From an uncultured Anaerolineales bacterium (GTDB taxonomy: Bacteria > Chloroflexota > Anaerolineae > Anaerolineales > UBA11657), in NCBI GenBank assembly GCA_913031335.1, contig CAJWGI010000058.1, forward strand, positions 1 to 7,579: a stretch of 7,579 nucleotides of DNA, in the 5' to 3' direction. This document shows, piece after piece, positions 1 to 5,305 of this stretch. The translations under genes were made by a program, and so were the position numbers. Numbering within the stretch: the stretch's first letter is position 1; every line of letters begins with the position of its first letter. A model generated the notes under the pieces. The model was not told the DNA's origin and ran no database searches. It saw nothing but the letters and a program-made list of their open reading frames with translations.

Positions 1-649
1 ACAACACGGCGGGCAGGTCACCGCGCTGGTAATGGGACCGGAAAGCGCGCGCGAGGCTCTCAAGACCGCCATCGCCATGGGGTGTGATTCCGGGGTGATG
101 CTTTCGGATGAAACCTTGGCCAGCTGCGATGCGCGTATGACAGCGCGGGTGCTGGCAAGCGCCATCGAGAAACTGGACGATGTGGAGCTTGCCATTTTCG
201 GAAAGCAGGCCATCGACGGCGATACCGGACTGGTGCCGGTCTCCGTTGCCTGTGCCTTGGGCTGGACCGCGCTCAGTTACGTGGCAGAGGTCAATGAGGT
301 AGATGTGGATAACGCCCGTATCAGCGTGGCGAGGTCGCTGGAGGAGGGGCGTCAGAATTGCACGGGTACGCTCCCCGCTGTCATCAGCGTGGTCAAGGAG
401 ATTAATGAGCCGCGCTATCCCTCCTTCATCGGGATACGTAAAGCCAGCAAAGCCGAGATTCCGGTGTGGGATCTGGCAGAATTGGGACTGGATGTGGCTG
501 AGATGAAGGCAGGCGGTGCTGCCGTGATATGGTCGGACATGCGGCCATTGTCGGCGCGCAGCGGAGCGGTGGATTTCATCGAAGGCGAGAGCATGGAGGT
601 CATCGCGGCGACGCTGGCCGACAGATTGATGGCTGACAAGGTAATCTGA
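1..649 (+). CDS. etfB: Electron transfer flavoprotein, beta subunit (5' end missing)
   Basis: EtfB pairs with EtfA to form the soluble heterodimer that takes electrons from acyl-CoA and other flavin dehydrogenases. EtfB usually supplies the AMP site and part of the FAD pocket. The reading frame is open from base 2 (QHGGQVTALV, then the Met at 32), so the Met at 32 is internal. About 215 residues are visible; against a usual length near 260, some 45 are missing upstream. Diagnostic stretches are GKQAIDGDTG (nt 200-229), the EtfB family signature at nt 326-388 (R, EEG, Q, P, VIS in register, with Cys where an aliphatic residue is usual), and NEPRYPS shortly after. The TGA stop shares its last base with the etfA ATG, so the two are co-transcribed and probably translationally coupled. 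Whether this is an ordinary or a bifurcating ETF cannot be decided here, because the N-terminus and the partner dehydrogenase are outside the window. Confidence 0.95.
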   Translation, partial: QHGGQVTALVMGPESAREALKTAIAMGCDSGVMLSDETLASCDARMTARVLASAIEKLDDVELAIFGKQAIDGDTGLVPVSVACALGWTALSYVAEVNEVDVDNARISVARSLEEGRQNCTGTLPAVISVVKEINEPRYPSFIGIRKASKAEIPVWDLAELGLDVAEMKAGGAAVIWSDMRPLSARSGAVDFIEGESMEVIAATLADRLMADKVI

Positions 650-1632
650 TGGCAAGCGACGTCTGGGTCTACGTTGACCAATTTCAGGGCAACGCACTTC
701 CGGCTGCTTGGGAGACCTTGGGCGCAGCCGGCGAGGTGGCAGCAGATTTGAACACCGGTGTTGCGGCGCTGGTGTTCGGGCATGATGTGGATGAGCTGGC
801 GCAACAAGCCGCCGACTATGGCGCCGACAAGGTCTTCCTGTGCGATGACGCGACGCTGGCTGATTTCCGCGTGCAAGCATTCGGGTGTGCGGCCGCGAAA
901 CTGGCGGCGGCCGAAAAACCGCAGGTGATATTCGCTCCCGCCACAACGCGGGGACGTGACCTGACCGCGTTGCTAGGGGTTGAACTCGGGATTGGAGTGG
1001 TGGCGGATGGCATTGCGCTGCAAGTAGAAGACGGCGTGCTGCAAGTGACGCGTCCGGTGTACGCGGGAAAATTGCACGCCACAGTTTCAGCGCCGGGGGC
1101 GCACCCGCAGATTGTCACCCTTCGTCCCCGCGCGTTTCCGCGACCGGAGCCGACAGCGGGTAGCGCGGAGGTGGTGCAGGTGGAGGCTGTGCTGGCGGAA
1201 GAAGACATCAGCGTCAAGGTTGTCGACTACAGCGCCTCGGCGAGCGATGTCAGCTTGACAGATGCGAGCATCATTGTCTCTGGAGGTCGCGGAGTTGGCG
1301 GCCCGGAGGGGTTCGAGCCGGTGCGCCAACTGGCTGTCGCGCTCGGGGCGGCGATGGGGGCGAGTCGCGCTGCGGTGGATGCGGGCTGGATTCCTTATTC
1401 TCATCAGGTCGGGCAAACGGGGAAAACAGTCAGCCCGGATTTATACATCGCCTGCGGCATTTCGGGGGCGATACAACATCAAGCCGGAATGCGCACCGCC
1501 AAAGTTATCGTTGCCATTAACAAGGATGCTGAAGCGCCCATTTTCAAGTTGGCAAAGTACGGTGTCGTCGCAGATTTGTTTGACGCGGTGCCGGTGCTGA
1601 CGGACGAATTCACGCGGCGGCTGGGCGAGTAA
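649..1632 (+). CDS. etfA: Electron transfer flavoprotein, alpha subunit
   Basis: EtfA binds the redox-active FAD and completes the ETF dimer with EtfB. Its 327 residues match the usual length of about 310-330. The N-terminal half (1-190) is the Rossmann-like ETF alpha/beta domain. The C-terminal FAD domain begins near 205 with SGGRGVGG (211-218) and continues with GASRAAVDAGW (237-247, including R240, the conserved Arg near the flavin) and QTGKTVSPD (256-264). The family signature LYIACGISGAIQHQAGM (265-281) fits perfectly, and NKDAEAPIFKLAKYG follows. The start at 649 is supported by an AAGG sequence at 638-641, seven bases upstream, and by the overlap with the etfB stop. It is the last gene of its operon: a strong terminator follows 20 bases after the stop. 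Nothing looks broken. Confidence 0.97.
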   Translation: MASDVWVYVDQFQGNALPAAWETLGAAGEVAADLNTGVAALVFGHDVDELAQQAADYGADKVFLCDDATLADFRVQAFGCAAAKLAAAEKPQVIFAPATTRGRDLTALLGVELGIGVVADGIALQVEDGVLQVTRPVYAGKLHATVSAPGAHPQIVTLRPRAFPRPEPTAGSAEVVQVEAVLAEEDISVKVVDYSASASDVSLTDASIIVSGGRGVGGPEGFEPVRQLAVALGAAMGASRAAVDAGWIPYSHQVGQTGKTVSPDLYIACGISGAIQHQAGMRTAKVIVAINKDAEAPIFKLAKYGVVADLFDAVPVLTDEFTRRLGE

Positions 1633-1650
1633 TTGTCGTCAGCACGTATG

Positions 1651-1687
1651 AAAAAAGAGCCGGTCGATTCAATCGACCGGCTCTTTT
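1651..1687. terminator. Bidirectional intrinsic terminator between etfA and ftsH
   Basis: Bases 1653-1669 are the exact reverse complement of 1671-1687, a 17-bp inverted repeat around a single C, so the RNA forms a GC-rich stem of about 15 bp with a small loop. Read forwards, the stem ends in T4. Read backwards, it ends in T6 (A6 at 1651-1656). It lies 20 bases past the etfA stop and 22 bases past the ftsH stop, so it can end transcripts from both converging genes. Confidence 0.93.
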
Positions 1688-1709
1688 GATGATTCTGTAA
1701 AGGAAAGGG

Positions 1710-3671
1710 TTATGCCCCGCTCGGAACCGGAACCGGGTCCTTGCCCGTGGTGGCGTCGGTGTCCTCCTCGTGGGCCTCTTCACCGGCATCGGCCTCGGCC
1801 GAGGGCGGGGCGGGGGGTGGCGGCTTGGGCGGAGGCACCGGCTCTCCCTTCCACAGCGCCTCGAACTGCTCCATTTCCGCCGTTTCATTCTGGAGCAGGT
1901 AGTTTGCCACCTCATCAAGCTTGGCGCGCTGTTTCTTCAGAATCTTGCCCGCCAACTGGTGCGCGGCATTCACTAAACCGCGTACTTCCGCATCTATTTC
2001 TTCGGCCACCGCTTCAGAGAAATCACGCTGCTCGCCAATTTCGCGACCAAGGAACACCAGTTCATCTTTCTTCCCGAATGCCATTGGGCCGAGTTTTTCG
2101 CTCATGCCCCAGCGGGTGACCATGCGCCGGGCGACGCTGGTTACCTGTTCGAGGTCGTTTGACGCGCCTGTTGTGACTTCGTCCTTGCTGAACACGAGCT
2201 CTTCGGCGGCGCGCCCTCCCAGCATGGACGCCAGCCGCGCTTTGAGCTTTGACCGCGTGGCTAAGCGCTGGTCTTCGTCATCAGTTAAGTACCAGGTAAG
2301 CCCACCCGCGATGCCGCGCGGAATGATGGTGACTTTACGCACCGGGTCCCCATCGGGCTGTGCACGTGCCACGATGGCGTGGCCGGACTCATGATAGGCG
2401 GTGACCTTGCGCTCGCGCTCGGTCATGATGCGGCTTTTCCGCTCCGGGCCGAGTACAACTCGCTCGATTGCATCTTCCATTTCTCGCATGCTAATCAATT
2501 TCTGGTTGCGCCGGGCGGCGAGAATCGCGGCTTCGTTCACTGTATTTTCAATGTCCGCGCCGACGAATCCAGGAGTGGATTTTGCCAGCACGTCCAGCTG
2601 CACGTCCGGCGCCAGCGGTTTTCCGCGGACGTGCACTCCGAAAATTGCTTCCCGCCCCAGAATATCCGGCCGGTCGAGCACCACGCGACGGTCAAAACGG
2701 CCGGGGCGCAACAGCGCCGGGTCGAGGATATCGGGCCGGTTGGTGGCGGCGACGATAATCACGTTGGTGTCGGTGTCGAAACCATCCATCTCCACCAGAA
2801 TCTGATTCAGGGTTTGCTCACGTTCATCGTGGCTGCCGCCGAGACCGGCGCCACGCTGGCGGCCAACAGCATCAATTTCATCCACGAAGACGATGCACGG
2901 GCTGTGGCGCTTGGCCTGCTCGAAGAGATCTCGCACGCGGCTGGCGCCCACGCCGACGAACATTTCAACAAACTCGGAACCGGATATTGAGAAGAAGGGC
3001 ACGCCGGCCTCACCTGATACCGCCTTCGCAAGTAAGGTCTTTCCCGTTCCCGGAGAGCCGACCAGCATGACGCCTTTGGGGATGCGCGCGCCCAGCACAA
3101 TGAATTTCTCCGGCTCTTTCAGGAACTCCACAATCTCGTAAAGTTCCTCTTTGGCCTCGTCGACGCCGGCGACATCATCGAACGTGACCGTCGGCTGATC
3201 CCCGGTAAACATGCGCGCGCGGCTTTTTCCGAATGACAGAGCCTGATTATTGGTGCCCTGCGCCTGGCGCAGCATGAAGTAGATGAACCCGATCACGAAG
3301 ACCGCGGGCAGGGTGTAGCTCAGCAGCACCATGATGTTGCCCCAATCGCTTGGCCGCTGCACCTCCCACTTCACGGCTGCGCGCGCCTGGTCGCTCACAC
3401 CCAGTGCGGCGAACTGCTCCGGCGCCGTGGAGGCGCTTTCCTTGCGCGTGACCGCCAGTTCATAGGGCGCCCCCGAGCGAAAATGGATGGTCAGGTCATC
3501 TTCCGCCACCACTATCTTCTCGACGTTTCCGCGCTCCATTTGCTGCGCTACCTCGCTAAGGTTTAGTTCGGTTCTTGGCACGGATTGCGCACGTACTGAG
3601 TAGAGAATTGCGCCCAGCGCCACCAGAATGAGTACGTAAACAAACGAGTTTCGCGTGCGGGGGTTTTCCAC
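1710..3671 (-). CDS. ftsH: ATP-dependent zinc metalloprotease FtsH
   Basis: FtsH is a hexameric, inner-membrane AAA+ protease that extracts and degrades damaged membrane proteins and some soluble regulators. At 653 residues it is of usual length. Order of parts: TM1 (about 9-26), a periplasmic domain, TM2 (about 112-134), the AAA+ module, then the M41 peptidase. Walker A is GSPGTGKT (205-212), with Ser where Pro is usual. The pore motif MFVG is at 237-240, Walker B VFVDEID at 261-267, and the arginine fingers are R322 and R325. The zinc site is HESGH (427-431, normally HEAGH), with D506 in TGASND as the likely third ligand. All catalytic residues are present, so it should be active. From 611 the tail is proline-rich ([11 protein letters not shown]) and then acidic. 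The start codon is GTG, chosen for its Shine-Dalgarno at 3679-3682 and the immediate TM1. Its own promoter lies upstream, with the kinase gene beyond on the same strand. Confidence 0.97.
   Translation of the reverse strand: MENPRTRNSFVYVLILVALGAILYSVRAQSVPRTELNLSEVAQQMERGNVEKIVVAEDDLTIHFRSGAPYELAVTRKESASTAPEQFAALGVSDQARAAVKWEVQRPSDWGNIMVLLSYTLPAVFVIGFIYFMLRQAQGTNNQALSFGKSRARMFTGDQPTVTFDDVAGVDEAKEELYEIVEFLKEPEKFIVLGARIPKGVMLVGSPGTGKTLLAKAVSGEAGVPFFSISGSEFVEMFVGVGASRVRDLFEQAKRHSPCIVFVDEIDAVGRQRGAGLGGSHDEREQTLNQILVEMDGFDTDTNVIIVAATNRPDILDPALLRPGRFDRRVVLDRPDILGREAIFGVHVRGKPLAPDVQLDVLAKSTPGFVGADIENTVNEAAILAARRNQKLISMREMEDAIERVVLGPERKSRIMTERERKVTAYHESGHAIVARAQPDGDPVRKVTIIPRGIAGGLTWYLTDDEDQRLATRSKLKARLASMLGGRAAEELVFSKDEVTTGASNDLEQVTSVARRMVTRWGMSEKLGPMAFGKKDELVFLGREIGEQRDFSEAVAEEIDAEVRGLVNAAHQLAGKILKKQRAKLDEVANYLLQNETAEMEQFEALWKGEPVPPPKPPPPAPPSAEADAGEEAHEEDTDATTGKDPVPVPSGA
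1803..1829 (+). other. G-rich tract, possible G-quadruplex, antisense to the ftsH proline-rich tail
   Basis: The + strand carries G-runs of 3, 4, 6 and 3 separated by loops of 1, 1 and 9 bases. The last loop is longer than the classic limit of 7, so the quadruplex call is weak. This strand is the template for ftsH, and the coding strand here specifies the run of prolines near residues 613-623. The simplest explanation is that CCN proline codons in a GC-rich genome produced the tract. Confidence 0.3.
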
Positions 3672-3678
3672 TGTTAGT

Positions 3679-3682
3679 CTCC
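3679..3682 (-). promoter_or_regulatory. Ribosome binding site that fixes the ftsH GTG start
   Basis: Read on the minus strand, GGAG lies seven bases before a GTG codon at 3671-3669. No ATG in this frame lies nearby upstream, and the first transmembrane segment follows at residue 9. GTG is therefore the real initiator. Confidence 0.8.
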
Positions 3683-3707
3683 GTCGTCAGCCTTCATCAT
3701 TGCGGCC

Positions 3708-3716
3708 ATTATACCA
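3708..3716 (-). promoter_or_regulatory. Extended -10 promoter for ftsH
   Basis: On the minus strand the sequence is TGG followed by TATAAT, a perfect extended -10 element. No good -35 hexamer is present at 16-18 bases upstream; the nearest weak candidate, TTACAA, is 19 bases away. The predicted start of transcription is near 3701, giving a 5' leader of about 30 bases with the Shine-Dalgarno inside it. It lies in the 75-bp gap between the kinase stop and the ftsH start, so ftsH can be transcribed on its own. I see no terminator for the kinase in this gap, so read-through from the kinase may add to it. Confidence 0.75.
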
Positions 3717-3746
3717 AGTTTGAGCGCCCTTTTTGTAAGACATTCG

Positions 3747-4859
3747 TTAATTCGCTGAGAGCAAGAATGGTGCCAGTCTCCAGAACACTCGCGTCCACAG
3801 AGCCAACAACCCGAGAACAAGCAGCACGGCACTTGCGCCCAGCGGATAGGTTACCCAGTCTGCCTGCTGCGCGGGCGCAACGAGGCCCTCTGCCGCTGCC
3901 CGGGTTTTGCGGGCAGCGGCGACAATGTGCGCGTCGAGCTCGTCAGCGTTTAGGGCCAGGTATGGTCGCGTTGCATGAGCGCCGTGGTTCCGGAAGGTGA
4001 TCAGCACGTGCCCGAGTTGCTCAGCGGTGCGGTAGCGCGCAGCCGGTTCTTTGGCAAACACTTTTGCAATAATCTGCGCCACGGTGTCGGGGACTGCCGG
4101 GTTTTCTGCGCGGATGTCGGGCGGGTCGGCGTGCACGTGCATATGCCCGAGAACCTGCGCGTCGCTCGCATCAAAGGGCAGCCGGCCGGTGAGCATTTCG
4201 AAGAGCAGCACTCCGATGGAATAAACGTCGGAGGCCGGTGTTGCCGGTGAACCCTGCGCCTGTTCCGGGGAAAAATAATGCGGCGTTCCGAACAACGTGG
4301 CGCTGGTCTCAATTGGCTGAGTGGCGCTCAGTAGGCGCGAAATGCCGAAGTCGGCCACCTTCACCTTGCCGTCTGGCGTCACGAGGATGTTCTGCGGTTT
4401 GATGTCGCAGTGCACCAGTCCGTGCCGATGAGCGTGACCTACGCCAGCGCAAATCTGGATGGCGTAATCCAGTGTATGCTCAACACTGAACGGAGCGTCG
4501 AGGCGTATGTGTGATTTAAGATCCTCTCCGGCCACGTGCTCCAGCACCATGTAATGGCAATGCTGGTCACTGCCGACGTCATGCACGGCGACTACGTTTG
4601 GGTGGCTGAGATGGGCGACTGCGCGCGCCTCGCGCAAAAATTGCTTCACAAGGTCTGGCTCTTCGGCCAGATCTTCGCGCAGCACCTTTATCGCCACCAC
4701 TCGGCGGAGGGCGATGTCCTCGGCTCTGTACACATGCGCCATGCCACCCACGCCCTCTCGTTCCTTGAGTTCATAGCGCTGGTTGAGCACTTTGTGATCG
4801 CCCGAACTGGTTGATGGCGCGGGGTTTTGCACGTTCATTTCAAAGCTATTGTACTGCAT
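3747..4859 (-). CDS. Membrane-anchored Ser/Thr protein kinase (PknB-like, non-RD), no sensor domain
   Basis: This is a Hanks-type kinase that transfers phosphate from ATP to Ser/Thr of target proteins. Its 370 residues comprise a short N-terminal tail (1-28), the kinase domain (about 29-290), a linker, one membrane segment (about 338-356) and a C-terminal stub of some 14 residues. Visible motifs: glycine loop GVGGMAHVY (36-44), ATP-binding K58 in VAIK, helix-C E77, catalytic HCDIKPQN (150-157, D152 catalytic), DFG (170-172), SPE in place of APE (197-199), D211 in DVYSIG, and R275. All residues needed for catalysis are present. The usual HRD Arg is Cys, making it a non-RD kinase. No PASTA or other extracellular repeats follow the membrane segment. 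The start is uncertain: the ATG at 4859 has no Shine-Dalgarno and sits upstream of a plausible -10 box, so the ATG at 4838 (363 residues) may be the real one. Substrates cannot be told from the sequence. Confidence 0.92.
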   Translation of the reverse strand: MQYNSFEMNVQNPAPSTSSGDHKVLNQRYELKEREGVGGMAHVYRAEDIALRRVVAIKVLREDLAEEPDLVKQFLREARAVAHLSHPNVVAVHDVGSDQHCHYMVLEHVAGEDLKSHIRLDAPFSVEHTLDYAIQICAGVGHAHRHGLVHCDIKPQNILVTPDGKVKVADFGISRLLSATQPIETSATLFGTPHYFSPEQAQGSPATPASDVYSIGVLLFEMLTGRLPFDASDAQVLGHMHVHADPPDIRAENPAVPDTVAQIIAKVFAKEPAARYRTAEQLGHVLITFRNHGAHATRPYLALNADELDAHIVAAARKTRAAAEGLVAPAQQADWVTYPLGASAVLLVLGLLALWTRVFWRLAPFLLSAN

Positions 4860-4875
4860 TGAAAAAGCGGAGCAA
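4848..4875 (-). promoter_or_regulatory. Candidate sigma-70 promoter for the kinase, overlapping its annotated 5' end
   Basis: On the minus strand, TACAAT (4853-4848) matches the -10 consensus at five of six bases. TTGCTC (4875-4870) lies 16 bases upstream and matches the -35 at three of six. Transcription would start near 4842-4841, only about three bases before the second in-frame ATG (4838-4836). That would give an essentially leaderless mRNA, in keeping with the absence of a Shine-Dalgarno before either ATG. Confidence 0.45.
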
Positions 4876-4901
4876 AGCTGTGGCGGGAGGCAGGGCTCCT
4901 G

Positions 4902-4910
4902 TGCTATAAT
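4902..4910 (+). promoter_or_regulatory. Extended -10 promoter for secG
   Basis: TGC followed by TATAAT is a perfect extended -10. No -35 hexamer is recognisable 16-18 bases upstream, where the sequence is G-rich. Transcription should begin near 4917, leaving a 5' leader of about 25 bases that includes the secG Shine-Dalgarno. The element is divergent from the kinase promoter, about 50 bases away. Confidence 0.8.
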
Positions 4911-4926
4911 CCGCGCGACGAATTAC

Positions 4927-4932
4927 GGGAGG
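4927..4932 (+). promoter_or_regulatory. Ribosome binding site that fixes the secG start
   Basis: GGGAGG lies nine bases before the ATG at 4942. It selects this ATG over an earlier in-frame ATG at 4849, which would precede the promoter, and over the ATG at 4954, which is 21 bases away. Confidence 0.85.
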
Positions 4933-4941
4933 CCGGCACGC

Positions 4942-5166
4942 ATGAATGCAACAATGAATTACGCGCAGATTGTAATCTCCGTGGCGCTGATTGTGGCCAT
5001 CGTGCTGCAGAGCAAAGGCGCCGGCCTGGGCGGCCTGACCGGCGCGACGGAGGGAAGCGTCTTCCGCGCGCGGCGGGGCGTGGAAAAACTGCTCTTCAAT
5101 GTCACCATCGGTCTGGCGGTCGCCTTTTTTGTCACCGCGATTATCAACGTGATGGTGAACGGCTGA
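4942..5166 (+). CDS. secG: Preprotein translocase subunit SecG
   Basis: SecG is the small non-essential partner of SecY and SecE in the inner-membrane channel that exports unfolded proteins; it helps SecA cycling. The 74-residue protein has the family layout: TM1 (about 7-23), a cytoplasmic loop carrying LQSKGAGLGGLTG (22-34) and the FRARRGVEKLL stretch (41-51), then TM2 (about 52-71). The LQ-x-G-GLGG type of loop is the SecG hallmark. Length is typical for the short SecG forms. The gene has its own extended -10 promoter and a strong Shine-Dalgarno and is divergent from the kinase. The following solute-binding protein, an exported substrate class, lies 139 bases downstream on the same strand, behind a terminator-like hairpin. 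Confidence 0.93.
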   Translation: MNATMNYAQIVISVALIVAIVLQSKGAGLGGLTGATEGSVFRARRGVEKLLFNVTIGLAVAFFVTAIINVMVNG

Positions 5167-5182
5167 GCAGTTTGCCGACCTG

Positions 5183-5286
5183 CACCCCGCTGAGGCATGC
5201 AACGACTGGTTCCGCGGACTCGGTGACAGCGGCCGGACTCACGAATAACGGGGTGTTTCCGCAGGGATGTGGGGGCGCCCTTTTTT
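5183..5286 (+). promoter_or_regulatory. Putative transcription attenuator leader between secG and the solute-binding protein
   Basis: The 139-base gap has no gene I can support. Bases CACCCCG (5183-5189) are perfectly complementary to CGGGGTG (5249-5255). The latter forms the 5' arm of a terminator-like hairpin (5250-5260 with 5271-5281), so the two pairings exclude each other, as in an antiterminator/terminator switch. Between them a second stem is possible (5208-5214 with 5234-5240, one mismatch, one wobble). I recognise no known riboswitch class. The region could also be a short 3' UTR with chance complementarity, or a small RNA ending at the T-tract. Confidence 0.35.
5250..5286 (+). terminator. 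Probable intrinsic terminator downstream of secG
   Basis: The arm 5250-5260 pairs with 5271-5281 as an 11-bp stem (six Watson-Crick pairs, all G-C, and five G-U wobbles) around a 10-base loop, followed at once by T6 (5281-5286). Position after secG and the T-tract favour a real terminator; the number of wobbles is the main doubt. The ATG at 5267 falls inside its loop, which argues against that codon as the next gene's start. Confidence 0.55.
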
Positions 5287-5305
5287 CATGGACGCGGGTG
5301 CTCAC

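Noticed and set aside
2379..2990. Long open frames on the + strand inside ftsH (also 1921-2394)
   Set aside because: They lie opposite well-conserved ftsH codons and have no recognisable domain and no promoter; they reflect GC-rich codon bias.
4849..4941. N-terminal extension of SecG starting at 4849
   Set aside because: It would begin upstream of the secG promoter and Shine-Dalgarno and overlap the kinase start, and the added residues are unlike SecG.
5204..5220. T-box-like sequence (TGGTTCCGCGG) ahead of a terminator hairpin
   Set aside because: It resembles the T-box core TGGNACCGCG, but the conserved A is T and only about 40 bases separate it from the secG stop, too few for a Stem I specifier domain. 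The downstream gene is not an aminoacyl-tRNA synthetase.
5197..5226. Nine-codon open frame that could be a leader peptide
   Set aside because: It has no usable Shine-Dalgarno and no run of one amino acid, and a frame this short is expected by chance.
5167..5305. tRNA, SRP RNA or 6S RNA in the gap after secG
   Set aside because: No cloverleaf or TTCGA arm, and no SRP GGAAGG/AGCA tetraloop motif on either strand. I could not recognise a 6S-like structure.
5267..5305. Longer start for the solute-binding protein at 5267 or 5288
   Set aside because: The first ATG lies in the loop of the terminator hairpin and the second directly after its T-tract, with no well-spaced Shine-Dalgarno. The typical basic-plus-hydrophobic N-terminus begins at 5306.
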